Notes under the pieces: model-generated
Databases searched by the model: none
What the model was told of the DNA's origin: nothing
The model's input: only the letters and a program-made list of their open reading frames with translations
Program-made: the position numbers and the translations under genes
From: Devosia subaequoris
Lineage (GTDB): Bacteria > Pseudomonadota > Alphaproteobacteria > Rhizobiales > Devosiaceae
NCBI RefSeq assembly: GCF_014197055.1
Contig: NZ_JACIEW010000002.1
Span: 248,001-312,000 of the forward strand
Direction of reading: 5' to 3'
DNA: 64,000 nt
Part shown: positions 58,166-64,000 of the stretch, piece after piece
Position numbering within the stretch: position 1 is the stretch's first letter
Layout: the number at the start of each line of letters is the position of its first letter

Positions 58166-59123
58166 TGCGGGTCAGGACGGCGCGCGGAATCTGCCCCGGC
58201 GCTTCGTCATGGCTGGCCCCGACCGGCTGGATCGAGATCATCTCGCGTTCGTCCGCCTGCCCCGGCAACACCGAGCCATGGAACGTCTTGAGGCGCTCAG
58301 CATCGGCCACGCTGACAGAAAGCTGCCGCGCAATATCGAGCGTCAGATGATGCCCGCCAATGGCGATAGCATCTGCATAGACCATATGCCCGTCATTGAA
58401 GACCGACACCGTTGTCGTCGCACCGCCAAAATCGACGCAAGCCACGCCGAGCTGCGCTTCATCGTCGACCAGCGTGGCCAACCCGGACGCATATGGCGTC
58501 GCCACCAGCGCCTCGATCTGCAAATGGCAGCGATGCAGCACCAGCTCGAGATTGCGCATGGCCAACGTTTCCGCGCTCACCACCGCAACATCCACGCCCA
58601 GCTTTTCCCCGACCATTCCCTTGGGGTCGCGAATGCCCTTCTGTCCATCCAAGGCGTAACCGATCGGCAACGCATGAACAATTGAGCGCTCTGGCCGCAC
58701 CGAACGCGAATTGACCGCCTTGAGCACGCGGAAAATATCGCTCTTTTCGACCTCCTGCCCATCCAGCGACACGGCCGCAGAGAAGGTCTCCGAGCCCAGC
58801 CGCCCGGCCGTCACATTTACCAGCACGCTTTCCAGCGTCAGGCCCGCGGCGCGTTCCGCCATGCCAACGACATTGCGGATGGCCTGTTCGGCCTTGTCGA
58901 TATCGGTGACGACCCCACTCTTGACCCCGGCCGCCGGACCATAGCCGAAGCCGACGACCTCAGCCTGATGCGTGCGGCCCTTGAGCGCCTTGCCTTCGGC
59001 CCGAGGCACCAGCCTGGCAATCACGCAGCAGATCTTGGTCGAACCAATATCGAGCACCGCCACCAGCGTAGCCCTGCCCGGCTGAACCGGCCGCAGCCGG
59101 GATGTCATCGCATCGCTCATCAT
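57810..59123 (-). CDS. ftsA: Cell-division protein FtsA
   Basis: FtsA is the actin-like ATPase that tethers FtsZ to the membrane. The 437-residue protein has LVAVLDIGSTKICCVIARL (phosphate 1), GVACVDFGGATTTVSVF (phosphate 2) and RFVLTGGASEMTGLPEVAR (adenosine). The C-terminal amphipathic tail GYIARVGNWLRTSF is the membrane-targeting helix. The ATGATGA overlap couples it to ftsQ. It is separated from ftsZ by a reverse-strand phosphatase-like gene, which is unusual for this cluster. Confidence 0.96.
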   Translation of the reverse strand: MMSDAMTSRLRPVQPGRATLVAVLDIGSTKICCVIARLVPRAEGKALKGRTHQAEVVGFGYGPAAGVKSGVVTDIDKAEQAIRNVVGMAERAAGLTLESVLVNVTAGRLGSETFSAAVSLDGQEVEKSDIFRVLKAVNSRSVRPERSIVHALPIGYALDGQKGIRDPKGMVGEKLGVDVAVVSAETLAMRNLELVLHRCHLQIEALVATPYASGLATLVDDEAQLGVACVDFGGATTTVSVFNDGHMVYADAIAIGGHHLTLDIARQLSVSVADAERLKTFHGSVLPGQADEREMISIQPVGASHDEAPGQIPRAVLTRIMRPRIEEILTAIRDRMQATGMMDVCGRRFVLTGGASEMTGLPEVARRILARNVRNGRPMGISGLPDIAKGAAFATMAGMLVYPQVCAQEYVEPRSVRKLTGTDGYIARVGNWLRTSF

Positions 59124-60001
59124 GATTTGTCGGTGTCTTCGTCTGTCTTGTTGGGGCGCACGGCAACCACGCTGTCGACGCGCAGATCGATCACCGATAC
59201 GTCGCGATCGAGAAGCTGGTAGTCCTGCTGATAAGTCACCAGGCGCGCCATCGCCTGTGCCACACCCTGCTCCGGCAATTGCACCCTCAGGCCCGTGTCA
59301 AAAATCATGTCCCACCGCCGGTCGGCAATGCGCGAGAGAGCCACCAACCCGTCCTGCAGCAGCGGAAATCCATTGAGCGCCCGGATCATCACCAGCGCAT
59401 CGTCCGCCGCGCCATCCCCGATCACCAGCGGCAGGCCCGAGTAAGCCGGAGAGGCTTCGGCGATCTGCTCGCCGCGCCCGTCGATCAGAAAGGTGACGCC
59501 ATCCACGGCCCAACGCGCCACAGGGGCCTTTTCGGTAATGAGCACATCGACATCACCCGGATAGGTCTTGCGCACGATGACCTCTTCAACGGCAGGCAGT
59601 TCCGCCACGCGCTGCCGGGCCGCTTCGACATCGAAACCCAGTGTGGACGTATGCGGCTGGATGCCCAGCGCATCGAAAATGTCCTGCTCGGCGGTCAGGG
59701 TCTGACCCGAAATCGAGATTTCGCCAATCGCGAGACCCGCTTGGGCAAAATTACCCTGGGCGATGCCGCCCAGCGTATTGCCCAGCTGTCCGATTGGTTC
59801 CCGCATTTGAAAAAGGGCAAAACCGGCTGCGAGCACCATGGCGATCATCGCACCTCGACGGATCAGTCCGCCATGCAACACCAGGGCACGATTGATATGG
59901 TTGGCAAGTTTGTGGCGCGGACGATGGATAAGAACAGGCAGCGCGCGGGGGTCCACCACCCGAGCGCCGGCGAGAAGGGTCTCGCTTTTTACCTGTTGCA
60001 A
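59120..60001 (-). CDS. ftsQ: Cell-division protein FtsQ
   Basis: FtsQ recruits other divisome proteins in the periplasm. The 293-residue protein has a basic cytoplasmic head, one membrane segment around residues 45-65 ([17 protein letters not shown]), a POTRA domain starting [21 protein letters not shown] and the FtsQ domain ending near RPNKTDED. The TTG at 60001 was chosen because GGAGGA lies six bases upstream, and it overlaps the ddl stop by 13 bases; the frame stays open far into ddl without conservation. Confidence 0.92.
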   Translation of the reverse strand: MQQVKSETLLAGARVVDPRALPVLIHRPRHKLANHINRALVLHGGLIRRGAMIAMVLAAGFALFQMREPIGQLGNTLGGIAQGNFAQAGLAIGEISISGQTLTAEQDIFDALGIQPHTSTLGFDVEAARQRVAELPAVEEVIVRKTYPGDVDVLITEKAPVARWAVDGVTFLIDGRGEQIAEASPAYSGLPLVIGDGAADDALVMIRALNGFPLLQDGLVALSRIADRRWDMIFDTGLRVQLPEQGVAQAMARLVTYQQDYQLLDRDVSVIDLRVDSVVAVRPNKTDEDTDKS

Positions 60002-60909
60002 CTCGCGTCCTCCACCATCCAGGCGACCAGCTCTTCGTAGGAATGCCCGGCGTGAGCCGCCTGCTCGGGCACCAGTGAGGTCGGCGTCATGCCCGGCTGG
60101 GTGTTGATTTCCAGACAGACCAGTTCGCCATCTTCGCCCGCCGCATCGTTGTACCGGAAATCGGAACGGGTCACGCCGCGGCAGCCGAGAGCCGCATGGG
60201 CGGCCAATGCCATCTTCTGCACTTTGTCGTAAATTTTCGGTTTCAGATCGGCCGGAATGACGTGGACAGAACCGCCTTCGGCGTATTTCGCCTCGAAATT
60301 GTAGAAGTTCAGTTCGGTGACGATCTCGGTGACCCCGAGCGCCACGTCGCCCATCACCGAGCATGTCAGCTCGCGCCCGGGGATATAGCGCTCCACCATC
60401 ACCTCTTCGCCCGAGTTCCAGTCCTCGCGCAGGATCTCCTGCGGCGGATGACTAGTGTCACCTTTGACAATGAAGACGCCAAAGCTCGAGCCATCGGCAA
60501 TGGGCTTGATCACATAGGGCGGCGGCATCACATGCGCCTTGCCCGCATCGGCACGGGGCACGATCACATGATCGGTCACCGGCACCCCGGCGGACTTGAG
60601 CATGATCTTGGCCTGATGCTTGTCCATCGCCAGCGCCGAAGCCAGTACGCCCGAATGGGTATAGGGGATCTGCATGAGTTCGAGCAGCCCTTGGATCATC
60701 CCGCTTTCGCCAAACGGGCCGTGCAGCGCATTGAAGGCTACATCGGGCTTAAGCTCCGCCAGGACATTGGCAATGTCGCGCCCGACATCGACCTCGGTCA
60801 CCCGATAGCCCGCCCGCCGCAAAGCCGCCGCGCATTCTGTCCCCGAACTCAGCGAAACGGGCCGCTCATTGGACCACCCGCCCATCAGGACAGCGACATG
60901 CTTGCTCAT
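59989..60909 (-). CDS. ddl: D-alanine--D-alanine ligase
   Basis: Ddl makes the D-Ala-D-Ala dipeptide of peptidoglycan. The 306-residue ATP-grasp enzyme starts [21 protein letters not shown], with [19 protein letters not shown] and the catalytic C-terminal [22 protein letters not shown] carrying the metal-binding Glu and Asn. Its start overlaps murC by four bases (ATGA). In most relatives murB lies between these two genes; here it does not. Confidence 0.97.
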   Translation of the reverse strand: MSKHVAVLMGGWSNERPVSLSSGTECAAALRRAGYRVTEVDVGRDIANVLAELKPDVAFNALHGPFGESGMIQGLLELMQIPYTHSGVLASALAMDKHQAKIMLKSAGVPVTDHVIVPRADAGKAHVMPPPYVIKPIADGSSFGVFIVKGDTSHPPQEILREDWNSGEEVMVERYIPGRELTCSVMGDVALGVTEIVTELNFYNFEAKYAEGGSVHVIPADLKPKIYDKVQKMALAAHAALGCRGVTRSDFRYNDAAGEDGELVCLEINTQPGMTPTSLVPEQAAHAGHSYEELVAWMVEDASCNR

Positions 60910-62324
60910 GGGGCATCCGCCCCCATCAGTGCTTCAAGTTCGCCCGGCAGGGCCGCGGCCCATTGCGTGATATTACCCGCACCGAGACAGACCACGTAAT
61001 CCCCCTCCTCGACCCGCGAAGTCAGGAGCGGCGCCAGCGCTTCGGGCCGGTCGATTACCCGTGCATCGCGATGCCCGCGCGCCCGGATGCGGTTGACCAG
61101 TTCCTCATGCGTCACCCCCGGCATCGGCTGTTCACCAGCCGCATAGATCGGCGCCACGATGACCGTGTCGGCGTCGTTGAAACAGGCCGCGAAATCATCG
61201 AACAGATCATGCACCCGGCTATAGCGATGCGGCTGCACCACCGCGATCACATCGCGCCGCGCCGATTGCCGCGCAGCCCTGAGCGCGGCAGAGATTTCCA
61301 CCGGATGATGCCCATAGTCATCGATCACGGTCACCCCGCCCACTTCGCCAGTCTTGGTGAAGCGCCGCTTCACGCCGGTAAATTCGCGTAACCCCTTGCG
61401 GATCGCCTCGGCCGGCACATGCAACTGATCGGCCACAGCAATGGCAGCCGTCGCGTTAAGCGCGTTGTGTATCCCTGGCATAGGCAGTTCCAGCCCGTCG
61501 ATGCGCAGCTGCGTCTGGCGGATGCGATCCCGGATCTCGACGGAGAAATGTTGCACCCCGTCACGGTTCTCAAGATCAGTCAGCCGCACATCGGCCTGCG
61601 GGTTCAGGCCATAGGTGATGACCCGGCGGTCGCGAATATCGCCCACCAGCGCCTGCACCTCAGGGTGATCCAGGCACATCACCGCAAAGCCATAGAATGG
61701 CACATTCTCCACAAACTGGCGAAAGGCCTTCTTCACACCTTCGAAGCTGCCATAGTGATCCAGATGCTCGGCATCGATATTGGTCACCACCGCCACATCG
61801 GCCGGCAGCTTGACGAAAGTGCCATCGCTTTCATCAGCTTCGACAACCATCCACTCACCGCCGCCCAGCCGCGCATTGGTGCCATAGGCGTTGATAATGC
61901 CGCCATTGATCACAGTTGGATCGAGATTGCCCGCATCGAGCAAAGTCGCCACCAGCGTCGTTGTCGTGGTCTTGCCATGCGTGCCGCCAATGGCGATGGC
62001 GGTCTTGAAGCGCATGATTTCGGCCAGCATTTCGGCCCGGCGCACCACTGGCAGTGCCCGCGCCCGCGCCGCCATCAATTCGGGATTATCCTTTTTGATC
62101 GCGGACGACACCACGACCACCTCGGCCTTGCCCAGATTGTCGCCGCTCTGGCCGATCTCCACTGTAATCCCCATGTCGCGCAAGCGCTGCACATTGGGAT
62201 TGAGCGTCAGGTCCGAGCCCTGCACCACGTAACCCTGGTTGTGCAGGATTTCGGCGATACCGCTCATGCCGATGCCGCCAATGCCGATGAAATGAACCGG
62301 CCCGATATTGCGGGGCATCTTCAT
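60906..62324 (-). CDS. murC: UDP-N-acetylmuramate--L-alanine ligase
   Basis: MurC adds the first alanine to UDP-MurNAc. The 472-residue protein shows [17 protein letters not shown] at the N-terminal Rossmann domain, the ATP loop [17 protein letters not shown] near residue 110, [11 protein letters not shown], and the C-terminal [17 protein letters not shown]. Its start overlaps murG by four bases, so the cluster is one transcript. Confidence 0.97.
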   Translation of the reverse strand: MKMPRNIGPVHFIGIGGIGMSGIAEILHNQGYVVQGSDLTLNPNVQRLRDMGITVEIGQSGDNLGKAEVVVVSSAIKKDNPELMAARARALPVVRRAEMLAEIMRFKTAIAIGGTHGKTTTTTLVATLLDAGNLDPTVINGGIINAYGTNARLGGGEWMVVEADESDGTFVKLPADVAVVTNIDAEHLDHYGSFEGVKKAFRQFVENVPFYGFAVMCLDHPEVQALVGDIRDRRVITYGLNPQADVRLTDLENRDGVQHFSVEIRDRIRQTQLRIDGLELPMPGIHNALNATAAIAVADQLHVPAEAIRKGLREFTGVKRRFTKTGEVGGVTVIDDYGHHPVEISAALRAARQSARRDVIAVVQPHRYSRVHDLFDDFAACFNDADTVIVAPIYAAGEQPMPGVTHEELVNRIRARGHRDARVIDRPEALAPLLTSRVEEGDYVVCLGAGNITQWAAALPGELEALMGADAP

Positions 62325-63439
62325 GGTGTGGGTCTCCCTTCGATCCGGCTATGTTTGCCCGCCAGCATCTCTGCGATGTCAGCCAGTTTTTCGACCGCGC
62401 GGGGTTGCCCCAGCGCGCGAGCAGCAGCAGCCGCGCCTGTCAGCGTATCCGGATCAGTCAACAAATCCTGCAGTCGAGTGGCAAGCGATTGCGGTGAAAG
62501 CGTGGCCTGTTCAGCCACCCAGCCGCCGCCGCCCTCTTGCAGGAACAGCGCATTGTGCTTCTGGTCCGAATCCAGCGCACCCGGCAGCGGAATGAGAATA
62601 GCCGGACGCCCGATGACGCAAAGCTCGGTCACCGTGGAAGCCCCTGCGCGCCCGATCACCAGATGGGCATCGGCGATCCGCTCGGGTAGGTCGGTAATGA
62701 AACTTGCCAATTCCACACTGGTGCGCGATTGCCGATAGCTCTCTGCCACCCGCTCGATATCCTCGGCCCGTGCCTGCTGCAGGATATGCAACCGATGCCG
62801 CAGATCATCGGGCAACAGCGCAATGGCCGCCGGAACGATCTCGGACAAGGCCCGCGCCCCCTGGCTGCCGCCGGTCACCACCAGGCGAATGGTCCCCTTC
62901 TGGTTCAGCCCCGGATAAGGCTTGCCCGCCAAGGGCCGCACGCGATCACGTACGGGATTGCCGGTCACAACCTTTTCCAGCGTCTGGTTTTCGGCAAAAC
63001 GTGTCACTGGAAAGCTCATTGCCAGGACATCGGCAAACCGGGCCAGCGCCCGATTGGCCCGTCCCATCACCGCGTTCTGTTCATGCAACACGCCGGGAAT
63101 GCCCAATAAATTGGCCGCGACGAAGGGCGGAAATGTCGGATAGCCCCCAAAGCCGATCACCGCATCGGGGCGCAGCTTGCGCAACACGTTCCAAGCCGTA
63201 CCGATCCCGCGCAGAATGGTCATGCCTGCCCCGATCAGCTTGAGCGGATTGCGGCCCGACGGTGTGGCTGCCGGCACGATATGGATGCGCCGGGCCGGAA
63301 AATCTGCGCCGTAGCTCTCCACCCTGTGGTCGGTCATCAATTCGACCGCGTGGCCGCGCCGGATCAACTCCTGCGCCAGGGCCATGGCCGGAAACAGATG
63401 GCCGCCCGTGCCGCCGGCAATAAGTACAAATGTTTTCAT
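62321..63439 (-). CDS. murG: UDP-GlcNAc--lipid I GlcNAc transferase
   Basis: MurG converts lipid I to lipid II on the inner face of the cytoplasmic membrane. The 372-residue GT-B enzyme shows [21 protein letters not shown] at the start, [11 protein letters not shown] for lipid binding, [12 protein letters not shown] and the donor-site [23 protein letters not shown]. Its start overlaps the ftsW stop by four bases. Confidence 0.97.
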   Translation of the reverse strand: MKTFVLIAGGTGGHLFPAMALAQELIRRGHAVELMTDHRVESYGADFPARRIHIVPAATPSGRNPLKLIGAGMTILRGIGTAWNVLRKLRPDAVIGFGGYPTFPPFVAANLLGIPGVLHEQNAVMGRANRALARFADVLAMSFPVTRFAENQTLEKVVTGNPVRDRVRPLAGKPYPGLNQKGTIRLVVTGGSQGARALSEIVPAAIALLPDDLRHRLHILQQARAEDIERVAESYRQSRTSVELASFITDLPERIADAHLVIGRAGASTVTELCVIGRPAILIPLPGALDSDQKHNALFLQEGGGGWVAEQATLSPQSLATRLQDLLTDPDTLTGAAAAARALGQPRAVEKLADIAEMLAGKHSRIEGRPTP

Positions 63440-64000
63440 TCGGCGGGAGCTACCACGGCGCTGCGGTAGGTGGGAAGGCCGGTCACCATGCGCTCCTCAG
63501 GCTTGGTCCGCGTCAGCGCCAGCATCAACCCCATGCCGAAGGCCACGGCGATCATCGAGGTGCCGCCATAGGACACGAATGGCAGCGTCATGCCCTTGGC
63601 TGGCATCAGATTGAGGTTCACCGCCAAGTTGATGCCCGATTGCATTGCGAACTGCGCTGCCAGGGTCGAAGCGGCCAGCCTTGCGAACAGGCTCGCCTGG
63701 CGCTGCGCCGCCAGCATGGCGCGAATGGCGATGAAACCGATCAGACCAACCAGCCCCATGCAGAACACGATGCCGAATTCCCCGGCCGCTGCCGAAAACA
63801 CGAAGTCGGCATGGGCGTCCGGGATGAGCCGGTTGGCCACGGATTCACCCGGCCCCCGCCCAAACCAACCGCCCTCCATCAGCGACTGCAACGCCCGGTC
63901 CACCTGGTAGGTATTGCCCTCTTCCGGGTTGATGAAGGAGTCGATGCGGCGCGCAAAGTGCGGAAAAAACGCATAGCCGCCGACAAGCAATCCCCCGGCC
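63436..64000 (-). CDS. ftsW: Peptidoglycan glycosyltransferase FtsW, partial
   Basis: The C-terminal part of FtsW, the SEDS-family septal peptidoglycan polymerase, runs off the right edge. The visible 187 residues include TYQVDRALQSLMEGGWFGRGPGES, AHADFVFSAAAGEFGI and the conserved LPAKGMTLPFVSYGGTS-type segment before the last helix. About five membrane segments remain. The missing N-terminal half lies beyond 64000. It overlaps murG by four bases. Confidence 0.95.
   Translation of the reverse strand, partial: AGGLLVGGYAFFPHFARRIDSFINPEEGNTYQVDRALQSLMEGGWFGRGPGESVANRLIPDAHADFVFSAAAGEFGIVFCMGLVGLIGFIAIRAMLAAQRQASLFARLAASTLAAQFAMQSGINLAVNLNLMPAKGMTLPFVSYGGTSMIAVAFGMGLMLALTRTKPEERMVTGLPTYRSAVVAPAE

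Overview
The window looks like the chromosome of an alphaproteobacterium of the order Hyphomicrobiales, most like Devosia and its relatives. This rests on several signs: high GC with a clear codon bias, a circularly permuted two-piece tmRNA gene beside an alpha-type SspB adaptor, CtrA-like sites ahead of ftsZ, an ilvI leader peptide with an attenuator, and a conserved gene neighbourhood (thyA/folA/hflK/hflC, serB/miaA, ilvI/ilvN). The genus is an inference. I see no insertion sequence, prophage, CRISPR array, rRNA or ordinary tRNA gene. Nearly everything is housekeeping, so the interest lies in local anomalies.

Layout. 1-5.9 kb: a truncated membrane protein, a cupin, a tight three-gene cluster (GFA, UPF0303, PhzF), a B12-binding radical SAM protein and an XRE regulator. 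5.9-12.3 kb: a DUF2061 protein, ilvC with an upstream TetR-type regulator and a palindromic operator candidate, a membrane GGDEF protein, an alpha/beta hydrolase and an old-yellow-enzyme homologue. 12.3-20.8 kb: kup, a flavin reductase, pdxJ, ilvI-ilvN with leader and attenuator, a PiT phosphate transporter and a Nudix hydrolase. 20.9-28.3 kb: a cold-shock gene with a long leader, a glycine-zipper lipoprotein, DUF423, MATE, divergent miaA/serB, hflK-hflC and folA. 28.4-33 kb: a secreted PRC-barrel protein with strict nine-residue repeats, a GNAT enzyme, DUF4424, and thyA with a MazG-like enzyme. 33-41.3 kb: a Cys-cluster protein, a membrane nuclease, ssrA, sspB, an RHH protein, a giant AsmA protein and a phytase-like esterase behind a tandem Pho-box array. 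41.5-49 kb: uvrD/pcrA, a small monooxygenase, prmA, two related 43-residue proteins, an aminopeptidase P and an EF-hand-like secreted protein. 49-64 kb: ligA, recN, bamD and lpxC, then the division and cell-wall cluster ftsZ, ftsA, ftsQ, ddl, murC, murG, ftsW, all on the minus strand.

How the genes work together. ilvI-ilvN and ilvC supply branched-chain amino acids. folA and thyA with the MazG-like enzyme serve thymidylate and nucleotide quality. ssrA tags stalled proteins and SspB delivers them to ClpXP. The 3' end of the window builds the division septum and its peptidoglycan, lipid A and outer membrane (lpxC, bamD).

Most unusual points: (1) ligA has lost a recognisable NMN-binding N-terminus; it carries about 110 extra residues encoded by roughly 49% GC DNA against about 70% in the rest of the gene. 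(2) A phosphatase-like gene sits in reverse between ftsZ and ftsA and reads without a stop into antisense ftsA. (3) The PRC protein has 11 exact nine-residue repeats. (4) Two neighbouring 43-residue proteins look like diverged paralogues. (5) murB is missing from its usual place between murC and ddl.
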